DNA from: Belnapia mucosa
Lineage (GTDB): Bacteria; Pseudomonadota; Alphaproteobacteria; Acetobacterales; Acetobacteraceae
DNA length: 64,000 bases
Direction of reading: 5' to 3'
NCBI RefSeq assembly: GCF_016775475.1
Contig: NZ_JAEUXJ010000002.1
Location: forward strand, 472,013 to 536,012
Below the pieces are notes generated by a model, which was given only the letters and a program-made list of their open reading frames with translations, searched no databases and had not been told where the DNA came from. Within the stretch, counting starts at the first letter, position 1. The number at the start of each line of letters is the position of its first letter. This document shows, piece by piece, positions 1 to 7,633 of the stretch. The position numbers and the translations under genes were made by a program.

Positions 1-951
1 ACCGGGCCGGTGGTGACGGGCGCCGAGCTGGCGCGGCTGGACGAGGCGGGCTTCGCCGCGCGCGCGGTGGGGGCCGCGATCCTGGCCCGGGTGCTGCCGG
101 AGCAGAAATTGCGCCTCGTCCAGGCGCTGAAGGCGGCGGGCGAGGTGGTGGCCATGACCGGCGACGGGGTGAACGACGCCCCGGCGCTGAAGGCGGCGCA
201 TGTCGGCGTCGCCATGGGGGCGCGCGGCACCGATGTGGCGCGGGAAGCCGCGGCGGCGGTGCTGCTGGAGGATGATTTCGGCGCCATCCTGCGCGCCATC
301 CGCCTGGGCCGCCGGATTCTTGACAACCTGCGCAAGGCGATGGGCTACATCGTCGCGCTGCATGTGCCGATCGCCGGCATGGCCTTCCTGCCGCTGGCCT
401 TCGGCCTGCCGCCCGTCCTCGGGCCGCTGCACATCGCCTTCCTGGAGATGGTGGTGGACCCGGTCTGCTCCCTGGCCTTCGAGGCGGAGCCGGAGGAGGC
501 CGATGTCATGCGCCGCCCGCCGGAGGACCCGCAGGCGCCGCTCCTCGCGCCCGGGCTGGTTGCCTGGGGCGTGGTGCAGGGTATCGTGGCCTTCGCCACG
601 ACCGGCGCGCTCTACCTCTGGGCCTGGCAGGCGGGGCTGGAGGAGCCGGCGCTGCGCGCCATCGCCTTCACCGCCCTGGTCGCCGCCCTGGTGGCGCTGA
701 TCCTGGTGAACCGGTCCTTCAGCGCCTCGCCCCTCGCGGCGCTGGCGCGGCCGAACCCGGTGCTGCTGGCGGTGCTCGGCTTGGTCGGCCTTCTGCTGGT
801 CCTGGTGCTGGAGGTGCCGCCCGTCGCGGCGCTGTTCCGCCTGGAAGGCTTCGCGGCCTGGCATGCGGGGCTGGCGCTGGCGAATGGCTTGGCCGTGCTG
901 CTGATCCTGGAGGTGGGGAAGCGGTTGCGGAATGCCTGGCCCCGCCGGTGA
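1..951 (+). CDS. Cation-transporting P-type ATPase, C-terminal part (5' end off window)
   Basis: The frame is open from base 1, so the gene continues upstream of the window. The visible ~316 residues hold the end of the P domain with the conserved hinge motif [12 protein letters not shown], then the segment that leads into the membrane ([16 protein letters not shown]). A C-terminal block of about five or six hydrophobic helices follows. The run [18 protein letters not shown] is typical of the C-terminal domain of type II (Ca2+/H+-like) ATPases. The protein should use ATP to move a cation across the inner membrane. The substrate cannot be named because the A domain, phosphorylation site and M4 helix are outside the window. 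Confidence 0.9.
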   Translation, partial: TGPVVTGAELARLDEAGFAARAVGAAILARVLPEQKLRLVQALKAAGEVVAMTGDGVNDAPALKAAHVGVAMGARGTDVAREAAAAVLLEDDFGAILRAIRLGRRILDNLRKAMGYIVALHVPIAGMAFLPLAFGLPPVLGPLHIAFLEMVVDPVCSLAFEAEPEEADVMRRPPEDPQAPLLAPGLVAWGVVQGIVAFATTGALYLWAWQAGLEEPALRAIAFTALVAALVALILVNRSFSASPLAALARPNPVLLAVLGLVGLLLVLVLEVPPVAALFRLEGFAAWHAGLALANGLAVLLILEVGKRLRNAWPRR

Positions 952-1270
952 GGCAGGGCGATGCGGCCGAGCCCACGATCCGCGCCGCCGTCCAGCATTG
1001 CGAGGTCGCGGTGACGGGGCGCTTCCACGCCCTGCCGGCGGAGTTCGCCCCGCTGGTGACGGAGGCGGGGGCGCGGGCCGCCGCCGTCCAGGGCTACGGG
1101 TGCTGCGGATGCCATCGGACGCCTTCCATGATGCGCAGTTCATGGTGCCACTCTGTCCGACGGGGATGATCGTCGTGCCGAGCCGCGCGGGGATCAGCCA
1201 CAACCCGGCGGAGTATTCGTCGCCGGCGCAGCTGGCGGCGAGGGTGCTAGGGCACTTGGTGGAGGAGTAG
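948..1270 (+). pseudogene. Frameshifted remnant of an M20-type amidohydrolase (N-carbamoyl amino acid hydrolase/allantoate amidohydrolase-like)
   Basis: In one frame from about 1060 there is FHALPAEFAPLVTEAGARAA. The similarity then jumps to another frame at about 1105, giving RMPSDAFHDAQFM, PTGMIVVPSRAGISHNPAEY and a stop at 1268-1270. The second part is the signature C-terminal end of the M20/M28-like Zn-dependent carbamoylase family (H-D-A-Q-F and S-H-N-P-A-E-Y). The family is about 400 residues long, so only the last quarter remains and it is frameshifted. It starts immediately after the ATPase stop. I read it as a decaying gene end left beside the AT-rich islet. Confidence 0.7.
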
Positions 1271-1381
1271 AGGCAGGCTCAATGGGACTGTATTTGGCAC
1301 GGGAAAAATAAGTTCTGGTTTGGCCCAACGATCAGGGTTAGTAATTTCTGGATTTTCAACAAGTAGGAGTTTGCAGCGCAC

Positions 1382-2212
1382 ATGTCCCTGCCTGCTCCGA
1401 TTTTTCCTCCTGTTGGTGTCTGCATCTACTGTCGAAGCGATGGTGGAGCGGAGGGGCTCAGTAGAGAGCATCTTTTTCCGTACGGCCTTGGGGGAAATTA
1501 CGTATTACCTGAAGCTAGCTGCGCGGCTTGCGCTGATGTAACTAAGCGATTCGAGCAGGTATGTCTTCGGCAGATGTTTGGCGCCGTGAGAGCTCAATTG
1601 GGCTACCCGACACGGCGTAAGCAGGAACGACCCAACGAATTCCCTATGGTACGAGTTAAATCGGAGGCGGAGGAACGCATCTCTGTTGTAATAAGCGAAC
1701 ATCCGACCGTACTGATTCTTTTTGTATTTGAGCCCCCAGGCTTGCTGCGCGGTCAGAGCGGCATAAAGGTGTTCGCGTACAACGCAGTTTGGGTTTCCGA
1801 CATTACTGGATCCGCATTTGAAAAGGCGAAAGGCGTCGGCTCCGAATTGCCGCTTGTTTCACATCACCATGATATGTTTGCTTTCGCGCGCATGATCGCA
1901 AAAATCGCCCACGGGCTCGCCGTCGCGCGGTTTGGTATAAATAGCTTCGAGCCAGTTTTAACTAAACTTATCCTCGGTGAAGAGAACTATGCGCCCGATG
2001 TAATAGGAGGTGTAGCTGAGAACGGGTTTCATGCGATTCCTGATCGAGTCGATTTTGAATTTACCTGCTATTTTTCGCTATTTAATTTGGGAGATACGAT
2101 TTACCTAGTGGCCGATATTCGACTTTTTGCTTATTTGGGAGCCCCCGTTTATAGAGTGGTGGTGGGTAAAGTGCGGCATGGAGTTAAAGACGGCAGCCCC
2201 ACTGCTTCCTAG
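1382..2212 (+). CDS. HNH-endonuclease-like protein in an AT-richer islet
   Basis: A 276-residue protein. Its N-terminus has a treble-clef/HNH-like layout: C14-x2-C17, the E29-H30 pair in REHLFPYGLGGN (N39), and C47-x2-C50. The remaining ~220 residues match nothing I recognise. TAGGAG at 1364-1369 lies 12 bases before the ATG. Base composition is clearly lower in GC than all neighbours, with many A/T-ending codons, which suggests recent transfer. The gene stands alone. A nuclease role is inferred only from the Cys/His pattern. It could belong to a defence or mobile element, but no partner genes are present. Confidence 0.6.
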   Translation: MSLPAPIFPPVGVCIYCRSDGGAEGLSREHLFPYGLGGNYVLPEASCAACADVTKRFEQVCLRQMFGAVRAQLGYPTRRKQERPNEFPMVRVKSEAEERISVVISEHPTVLILFVFEPPGLLRGQSGIKVFAYNAVWVSDITGSAFEKAKGVGSELPLVSHHHDMFAFARMIAKIAHGLAVARFGINSFEPVLTKLILGEENYAPDVIGGVAENGFHAIPDRVDFEFTCYFSLFNLGDTIYLVADIRLFAYLGAPVYRVVVGKVRHGVKDGSPTAS

Positions 2213-2387
2213 GAATTTGCCACAGTTCCATAAAGGCGGAACGCTCTAGAGCCACCTTCGGCCGTCTCGGATATCAGCTCCTTCGTTCGAATCCTCGACA
2301 TTTTAACCCTTTTCCGCTATAGGAATCCAGTCACCTCCCCACCTGGATGGGGTTTTGTCCGAAACCTACCGCTTTGATCTTACACGC
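2213..2387. other. Right border of the AT-richer islet, no gene
   Basis: This stretch lies between two convergent genes and keeps the lower GC content of the islet. No open frame or terminator with a T tract was seen. At 2285-2294 it contains GTTCGAATCC, the canonical T-loop sequence of tRNA genes. The five bases on its left cannot pair with those on its right, and no acceptor or anticodon arm is present, so it is not a tRNA. It may be a leftover of an attachment site. Confidence 0.4.
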
Positions 2388-3398
2388 TTACGCTGCCAAC
2401 CAGCTCTTCGCCTCCCCGGCATAGGCCTCCCCCGGGTTCCCGCTCACCGTCGTCCGCCACATCACCCGCTCCAGCCGCTCGGCGTCGAACCAGGTGGCGG
2501 CATGGACCAGGCAGCGGTTGTCCCAGATCACCAGGTCGCCCGCCGTCCATTCATGGACATAGACGAAGCGCGGCTGGGTCAGATGGGCCATCAGCGCCTC
2601 CAGCAGCCGCGCCCCCTCGCCATGCGGCCCGGGCTCGAGGCCGGCGATCGGTCCCTCCAGCCAGTCCATCTGGCCATATTCGCAGAGGAAGAGGGCCGGC
2701 CGCCCCGTCACCGGATGCCGGCGGACCAGGGGCTGGCGCTGCGGGCGCTGGTGCGGCGCGAGCGGCGCCTGGGGCGGGGTGCCGGCCAGCACCGCCTCCC
2801 GCCGCCGGCCGATGGAGGAACTGGCATGCAGCCCCTCCAGCCCCTCGATCCGGGCCTGCATGGCGGGCGGCAGGGCGGCATAGGCCGCGGTGCCATCGGC
2901 AAACAGGGTCTGCCCCTGGCCCTGCGGCACCGGCACCACCGCGAGGAAGAGGGAGATATCGGGCGGCGGTCGCCTGTAGCTCTGGTCGGTATGCCAGCCG
3001 CGGCGATGCGGGAATTGCACCGGCAGGCGGCCATCCTCGGTCAGCGGCGGCTCCGGCCGGGCAGGCGGGGCGCGATGCACGGGCGGGATGTTGGAGACGA
3101 CGAAGATCTCCGGCACCTCGGGATGGATCATGTTCGGCGCCATCCCGGTCTCCCGGTAGTTCTCGACCTCGGGCCCGAACAACCGGCTGAGGCGGAGCAG
3201 CAGGCCGGCCTCCCCGGCCATGTCCCCCATGCCGGGGATCAGCAGCAGCCCGCCGGCCTCGGCCAGCAGGCGGGGCAGGGCCTCCGGCTCGGCCTCGGCC
3301 GCGGCGACCAGGGCGCCGGCGCCGGGCAGGCCATCGAAGCGAAGGCGCCCGCCGAAGCCGGCGCCGGGGAGGGGCTGTTGGCAGTCGAAGCGGCTCAT
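2388..3398 (-). CDS. TauD/TfdA-family 2-oxoglutarate Fe(II) dioxygenase
   Basis: A 336-residue protein with the double-stranded beta-helix metal site: H136-x-D138 in GWHTDQSY and the distal H299 in RCLVHAATWFD. An arginine in ERVMWRTTV is the expected 2-oxoglutarate carboxylate binder. Family members hydroxylate small organic substrates such as taurine, 2,4-D or alkyl sulfates, using O2 and 2-oxoglutarate. The substrate here is unknown because no sulfonate transport genes are nearby. It follows the MBL-fold gene by 9 bases on the same strand and may be the last gene of that operon. The length is slightly above the usual ~280-300 because of a Pro/Arg-rich insert near residues 195-230. Confidence 0.85.
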   Translation of the reverse strand: MSRFDCQQPLPGAGFGGRLRFDGLPGAGALVAAAEAEPEALPRLLAEAGGLLLIPGMGDMAGEAGLLLRLSRLFGPEVENYRETGMAPNMIHPEVPEIFVVSNIPPVHRAPPARPEPPLTEDGRLPVQFPHRRGWHTDQSYRRPPPDISLFLAVVPVPQGQGQTLFADGTAAYAALPPAMQARIEGLEGLHASSSIGRRREAVLAGTPPQAPLAPHQRPQRQPLVRRHPVTGRPALFLCEYGQMDWLEGPIAGLEPGPHGEGARLLEALMAHLTQPRFVYVHEWTAGDLVIWDNRCLVHAATWFDAERLERVMWRTTVSGNPGEAYAGEAKSWLAA

Positions 3399-3407
3399 TC
3401 GCCGAGC

Positions 3408-4370
3408 CTATCGGGGGGCCTCCGGCAGGTCCAGGCTGCCGCCGAAGGGGAGGGTGGTGAAGGCCTCAGCCTCCAGCCCCGCCGCGGCGCGGGCCTCGGC
3501 GAGCCAGGTTTCCGGCCCCTCGATCGCCTCATCGGTCAGGCTGGCGAAGGTGCCGAAATGCATGCCGATGCTGCGGCGGGCCCCGAGCGCCCGGTGCGCC
3601 TCGACCGCCTCGCCCGGGTCCATGTGCTGGGTGCGCATGAAGAAGCGCGGCTCATAGGCGCCGATCGGGATCAGGGCCAAGTCGATGCGGGGGAAGCGGG
3701 CGGCGATCTCGGCGAAATGCGGGCACCAGCCGCTATCGCCGGCGAAGTAGATGGTGGCGCCCTCCGACTCGAGGACGAAGCCGCCCCAGAGGCTGCGGTT
3801 GCGGTCGAAGGGCGTGCGGGCGGAGAAATGCTGCCCCGGGACATAGGTGATGCGGAGGCCGGCGGCCTCGGTGGATTGCCACCAGTCGAGCTCGGCAGCA
3901 TCCCGGATGCCGGCCTTGGCGAGGTGCCGCGCATTGTCGAGGCCGGTGACGGCGGGCGGCGACCAGCGGCGGCGGACCTCTCGCAAGGTCGGCAGGTCGA
4001 GATGGTCGTAGTGGTTGTGGCTGACCAGCAACAGGTCGCAGCCCGGCAGCGCCTCCAGCGCCTGCCCCGGCGCCCGCACCCGGCGCGGCCCGGCGAAGGA
4101 GAGGGGGCTCGCCCGCATCGACCAGACCGGGTCCACCAGCACGCAACGCCCGCCGAGCTGGATCAGGAAGGAGGCATGGCCGATGAAGGTGGCGCCGATC
4201 CGCCCGGCCGGCAGGCGCGGCGGCGGGGGCTGCGGCGGGTCCTCGATCCAGCGCGGCCAGGGGATGGGCCGGCTGGTGCGGCGCCAGCGCCAGACATCGC
4301 GGAGGGTCTTCTCCGTGCGGTCATGGACATTGTGGAAGACGCGACCATCCCAGTGGTCGGAGGGGCTCAC
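3408..4370 (-). CDS. MBL-fold metallohydrolase (NAPE-PLD/UlaG-like)
   Basis: A 320-residue protein with the metallo-beta-lactamase motif SHNHYDHLD (H118, H120, D122, H123), a GHASFLI strand before it, and the metal ligand D212 in FAGDSGW. The N-terminal Trp/Arg-rich segment (WRWRRTSRPIPWPRW) is seen in the subgroup related to N-acylphosphatidylethanolamine phospholipase D. That kinship suggests a lipid or ester substrate, but this is not proven. The start is a GTG at 4370 that overlaps the DUF2155 stop as GTGA, so translation is probably coupled. It is the fourth gene of a tight minus-strand set behind mlaD. Confidence 0.85.
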   Translation of the reverse strand: MSPSDHWDGRVFHNVHDRTEKTLRDVWRWRRTSRPIPWPRWIEDPPQPPPPRLPAGRIGATFIGHASFLIQLGGRCVLVDPVWSMRASPLSFAGPRRVRAPGQALEALPGCDLLLVSHNHYDHLDLPTLREVRRRWSPPAVTGLDNARHLAKAGIRDAAELDWWQSTEAAGLRITYVPGQHFSARTPFDRNRSLWGGFVLESEGATIYFAGDSGWCPHFAEIAARFPRIDLALIPIGAYEPRFFMRTQHMDPGEAVEAHRALGARRSIGMHFGTFASLTDEAIEGPETWLAEARAAAGLEAEAFTTLPFGGSLDLPEAPR

Positions 4371-4726
4371 TTGCAGTCCAGCACCCGCAGGTCATAGACG
4401 GGGTGCTCGAGCATGCTGACGCCCGGCGCATTGGCGAACATCCAGCCGCGGAACACTTCCTGGAAGCCGTTGGGGCGGCGGCTGTCGCTGATCTCGAGGA
4501 AGGCGGCGGCATCCGGCACCTCATCCGACGGGCGGGCATTACAGGCGGTGACGCGGACGGTCAGCGTGCCGAATTGCGCCGGCTGCCCGACGGTCGCGCG
4601 GAGGACGGAGATGCGGGCCGTCACCTTGTCGAGCAATTGCAGCTCGGCTTGGCCCTTCGGCAGCCACTCCTGCGCCGCCGCGGGAAGCGCGGCCAGCAAC
4701 AGCGCCAGCAGCAGCGCCCGCCTCAT
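4367..4726 (-). CDS. DUF2155 domain-containing exported protein
   Basis: A 119-residue protein with an obvious signal peptide (RRALLLALLLAALPAAAQ, cleavage near residue 18). The body carries the features of DUF2155: LDKVTARI, a strand with TVRVTAC, RPSDEVPDAAAFLEI, and a W-M-F-A segment. The gene normally sits near NDUFA12 and an MlaD-like gene in alphaproteobacteria, as here. Its function is not established; export to the periplasm is the safe statement. The start overlaps the previous stop (ATGA) and the end overlaps the next start (GTGA), so it is embedded in a coupled operon. Confidence 0.85.
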   Translation of the reverse strand: MRRALLLALLLAALPAAAQEWLPKGQAELQLLDKVTARISVLRATVGQPAQFGTLTVRVTACNARPSDEVPDAAAFLEISDSRRPNGFQEVFRGWMFANAPGVSMLEHPVYDLRVLDCK

Positions 4727-4944
4727 GGCTGGGGGCGCTTCGGGCTGGGCAGCGCCGCCACCATCTCGGTCAGGATGCGGCGCAGCGCCGCCTCATCGAC
4801 GCCCATCAGCACGGCGTCCTCGAAGGCGTCGCGCATCACCTGGACGAGTTCCTCATGGTTCTCGGCCAGGACCTTCAGCTTCTCCCGGCAGGAGAGGGGC
4901 TGGCCATCGACACCGGGCCAGCTGGCGGGCGGGGCGAGGCTCAT
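4723..4944 (-). CDS. Small conserved-looking hypothetical protein between mlaD and DUF2155
   Basis: A 73-residue soluble protein with no recognised domain. Residues 18-65 are predicted mainly helical (REKLKVLAENHEELVQVMRD, then a second helix LRRILTEMVAAL). It overlaps both neighbours by ATGA junctions (start over the mlaD stop, stop over the DUF2155 start). That makes it very likely to be translated and functionally tied to this operon. Low Cys, no signal peptide and no membrane segment suggest a cytoplasmic location. Function unknown. Confidence 0.65.
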   Translation of the reverse strand: MSLAPPASWPGVDGQPLSCREKLKVLAENHEELVQVMRDAFEDAVLMGVDEAALRRILTEMVAALPSPKRPQP

Positions 4945-5483
4945 CGGCTGGCGGCCGGTGCCCCGGAGCCTTGTGTCGCCCCCTGGGCAGCGCCCTGTTC
5001 GGCGCCGCCATTCTGCGGTTGCTGGCTGTTCATCTGCGTGACCGAGAAGATGAACCGCCCGAGCAGCGATTCAAGGCTGACCGAGCCCTGGGTCTCGGTG
5101 ATGCGGGCGCCATCGGCGAGGAATTTCTCGCTCCCCCCCGGGACGAGCGAGACATATTTGCCGCCCAGCAGCCCCTCCGAGGTGATCTCGGCCGAGGTGT
5201 CGTCGGGCAGGCGTAGGCTGCGATCGACGCGCATGGTCAGCACGGCACCGAAGCTGTCCGGGTCGATCCGGCTATCGGTCACGCTGCCGACCTTGACGCC
5301 GGCGATGCGGACATCGGCGCCGTTGGAGATGCCGTCGATCTTGTCGAATTTGGCCGTCAGCCGCATGCCATCCGCATTGGTCGCGCCGCGGCCGCTATGC
5401 AGCACGGCATAGGCGAGGAAGATGGCGGCGATGACGAGCACGATGCCGCCGGTTGCGACCTCGACGAGGCTGCGTCCCTTCAT
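4941..5483 (-). CDS. mlaD: MlaD-family outer membrane lipid asymmetry protein
   Basis: A 180-residue protein with an N-terminal membrane anchor (residues ~8-27, VATGGIVLVIAAIFLAYAVL) followed by the MCE/MlaD beta-barrel domain. Signature pieces are LTAKFDKIDGISNGADVRIAG, IDPDSFGAVLTMRVD, and ITSEGLLGGKYVSLVPGG. The family forms a periplasmic hexameric ring that passes phospholipids between the inner membrane MlaFE transporter and other Mla parts. I chose the ATG at 5483 rather than an upstream in-frame ATG, because the earlier start would run back into the NDUFA12 coding region and the anchor begins right after residue 1. No mlaE or mlaF is nearby. The order NDUFA12-mlaD-DUF2155 is common in alphaproteobacteria. 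Confidence 0.9.
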   Translation of the reverse strand: MKGRSLVEVATGGIVLVIAAIFLAYAVLHSGRGATNADGMRLTAKFDKIDGISNGADVRIAGVKVGSVTDSRIDPDSFGAVLTMRVDRSLRLPDDTSAEITSEGLLGGKYVSLVPGGSEKFLADGARITETQGSVSLESLLGRFIFSVTQMNSQQPQNGGAEQGAAQGATQGSGAPAASR

Positions 5484-5493
5484 TTCCGGCGCC

Positions 5494-5850
5494 TCAGGAA
5501 CCCGGGGTCCAGGCTTCGTAGTCGCCCGTGGTCGTGCGCCGCGTGCCGCCGACATAATCATGGCCGGTGGGGCGATAGGAGTGGGCGGTGCCGGTCAGGT
5601 TCGGCAGGTGCTCCTGCTGCCAAGCATAGCGCTTCGTCTCCGGCAGCGGCTCCGCCGTGATGTGGTGCAGCCAGGCATGCCATTCGGGCGGGACCACGGT
5701 GGGGTCGTTCCCCTTGGCAAACAGTGCCCAGCGCCGGGTGCGGCCATAGACCGCCTGCTTGGCCCGGCTCTCATAATAGACATTGCCGAAACGGTCGGTC
5801 CCGACCTTGCGGCCGGTGAAGCCGGAGGTGAAGCGCGTCAGGAAAGACAT
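5494..5850 (-). CDS. NADH:ubiquinone oxidoreductase NDUFA12-like subunit
   Basis: A 118-residue protein matching the NDUFA12/B17.2 family: GRKVGTDRFGNVYYE at the start, RRWALF, and VPPEWHAWLHH in the centre, which is the family hallmark. In mitochondria and alphaproteobacteria this is an accessory subunit on the peripheral arm of respiratory complex I. The ATG at 5850 gives the standard length; a GAGGAG lies about 15 bases upstream. The stop is 10 bases before the mlaD start, so it probably leads that operon. No other nuo genes are present, which is usual because this gene is generally unlinked. Confidence 0.92.
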   Translation of the reverse strand: MSFLTRFTSGFTGRKVGTDRFGNVYYESRAKQAVYGRTRRWALFAKGNDPTVVPPEWHAWLHHITAEPLPETKRYAWQQEHLPNLTGTAHSYRPTGHDYVGGTRRTTTGDYEAWTPGS

Positions 5851-5957
5851 AGGGCCGGGGAAGCTCCTCGGGGGATGGCCGCCCAGATGGGGTGCGGTGA
5901 CGGGGCGGACAATCGCACAAGGCGTGCAGCGGCGCAAAAGCCGCACCTGCGAACATC

Positions 5958-5981
5958 CCATCCACAGGACCATCCACAGGA
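5958..5981 (+). repeat. Perfect 12-bp tandem direct repeat with DnaA-box-like core
   Basis: CCATCCACAGGA occurs twice head to tail (5958-5969 and 5970-5981). Each unit contains CCATCCACA, which matches seven of nine positions of the DnaA consensus TTATCCACA. The repeat lies in the 204-bp gap between two divergent genes, 73 bases before the start of the RNR-like gene. DnaA boxes are known at nrd promoters in other bacteria, which makes the placement suggestive. The regulatory role is an inference. Confidence 0.45.
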
Positions 5982-6054
5982 TGTTGCGGTCAGCGGAGTC
6001 ATTAGACACCAGATACGGCTTCCCGCCAGCGCCGAGCCGGCCTAGCATGCCCCC

Positions 6055-7620
6055 ATGGCAAGGCTCACAGGCACGCTCTGGGAAGGGGTCGCGCTCCGCC
6101 GCATCCGCGCGGGCGCCGATCCGGATGCAACGCCCCGTCCGGTGGCCCTGCCGATCGGCTGGGATGCCGACTCGGCCGCGGCCATCGCCGCCCTGGCACC
6201 GGGGGAGGGGCCGGTGGCGCTGCCGCGCCTCGCCGAGGCCTGGATCGGCCGCGTCACCCGCTGCGGGCTGCGCGCCGGCCTGTTCGAGGAGCGTGGCGCC
6301 GCTCAGCTCGCCGAAGGGCTGCGCGCCCTGCTGCTGACCCGCCGCGGCGCGCCGGGCATCGAGATCTGGCGCGGCGAGGTGCCGAAATCCGGCCGCGCCG
6401 AGCCGCGCTTCGTGCTCAACCTGCCCGCCTTCCTCGAGGCCGAGGGTGGCTTCGACCTGGAAGGCTATGCCGAGGCCTGCGCGCTGGCCGTCCGCGCCCT
6501 GGATGCGCTGGGCGGGGCCAAGGCCAACCGGCTGCGACTCGGCTTTGCCGATCTGGCCGGGCTGCTGGCCGGGCTCGGCCTGCCCTATGACAGCCGCGAG
6601 GCCCGCAACACCGCCGCCGCCATCGCTGCGCTGACCCGCGGCGCGGCGGAGGCCGAGTCGGGCCGCATCGCCGCCCGGCTCGGCGCGCGGGAGCCGGTGG
6701 CCCTGCTCTGGCCCGCCCCGCCGGGCGAGACGCCGGTGTCCGGCCTCGCCGCCGCCGCCCGCGCCGCGCTGGACGAGGCCGCGTCCTCGCCCGGGCTGCG
6801 GCATCAGGCGCTGCTGGCCCTCGCCCTGCCCGATGCGGTGGAGGCGCTGCTCGGCGCCGAGACCGGCGGGCTGGCACCGGCCACCGGCTCCACCCGCACC
6901 GTGCTGACCGAGGCGGGCGAGGTGGCCGAGGTGCCGACCCGCGCCGCGATGCGCGTCGCCCGGCAGTTCCAGTCCCGCGCCGGGACGCTGCTCGCCTCCG
7001 CCTCAGAAGCCGCCCGCGCGGCGATGCGGGAGGCCGTCTCACCCTTCCTGCATGCCGTGCCGCCGGCGCCGGTGGCGGTGCCCGCCCCGGCCCAGGCGGT
7101 ACCGAAACCGGCCGCCCCGCTGCGCCGCCATGCCGGCTCCACGCTGCATGTCACGGTCGGCGGCCATAAGGTCGCGCTCCGCACCGCCGAGGACGCCTCC
7201 GGCCGGCTGCTGGAGATCGCCTTTACCCTCTCGAAGGAGGGGCCGGCCTTCCGCAGCCTGATGGAGGCCTTCGCGCAATCCGTCTCGCTCGGCCTGCAAT
7301 CGGGCGTGAAGCTGGCCGACTATGTCGAGGCCTTCGCCTATACCCGCTTCGGCCCGGCCGGAGTGGTGGAGGGCGATCCGGCCATCCCGCGCGCCACCTC
7401 GGTGCTCGACTGGGCCTTCCGCCGGCTGGCGCTCGACTATCTCGACCGGCGCGACCTGCCGCAGCCCTCCGAGGAGGACTGCCTGCCGGAATCGCTCGGC
7501 AATGCCGCGCAGCAGGCGCCACTGCTGCCGCTCGACCTGCCGCCGCAGGCGCCGCCGGGGCGCGAATCCGCCGCGGGCGGGCCGCGCGGCCGCAGGCGCA
7601 ACCTGCGGCTCGTCGGATAA
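6055..7620 (+). CDS. Degenerate ribonucleotide-reductase-like protein with C-terminal TSCPD domain
   Basis: A 521-residue protein. Residues ~360-465 are a TSCPD domain as found at the end of adenosylcobalamin-dependent (NrdJ) ribonucleotide reductases: VTVGGHKVALRTAED, EIAFTLSKEGPAFRSLMEAF, then AFAYTRFGPAGVVEGDP and ATSVLDWAFRRLALDYL. Residues ~115-210 resemble a late part of the NrdJ barrel (LNLPAFLEAEGGFDLEGYAE, LGLPYDSREAR). There are only three cysteines (70, 142, 476). No N-x-C-x-E loop or thiol pair remains, so it cannot be a normal reductase. NrdJ proteins are usually above 700 residues. A regulatory or structural role is possible; the function is unknown. Confidence 0.75.
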   Translation: MARLTGTLWEGVALRRIRAGADPDATPRPVALPIGWDADSAAAIAALAPGEGPVALPRLAEAWIGRVTRCGLRAGLFEERGAAQLAEGLRALLLTRRGAPGIEIWRGEVPKSGRAEPRFVLNLPAFLEAEGGFDLEGYAEACALAVRALDALGGAKANRLRLGFADLAGLLAGLGLPYDSREARNTAAAIAALTRGAAEAESGRIAARLGAREPVALLWPAPPGETPVSGLAAAARAALDEAASSPGLRHQALLALALPDAVEALLGAETGGLAPATGSTRTVLTEAGEVAEVPTRAAMRVARQFQSRAGTLLASASEAARAAMREAVSPFLHAVPPAPVAVPAPAQAVPKPAAPLRRHAGSTLHVTVGGHKVALRTAEDASGRLLEIAFTLSKEGPAFRSLMEAFAQSVSLGLQSGVKLADYVEAFAYTRFGPAGVVEGDPAIPRATSVLDWAFRRLALDYLDRRDLPQPSEEDCLPESLGNAAQQAPLLPLDLPPQAPPGRESAAGGPRGRRRNLRLVG

Positions 7621-7633
7621 ACAGGGGATCACC

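Noticed and set aside
2270-2310. A tRNA gene suggested by the GTTCGAATCC T-loop sequence
   Set aside because: The flanking bases do not pair as a T stem and there is no acceptor, D or anticodon arm. Kept only as a possible attachment-site relic.
2355-4397. A long plus-strand reading frame of 680 codons over the dioxygenase and MBL genes
   Set aside because: It is the complement of two genes with clear catalytic motifs, and its translation is a Gly/Arg/Ala/His-rich low-complexity string typical of antisense frames in very GC-rich DNA.
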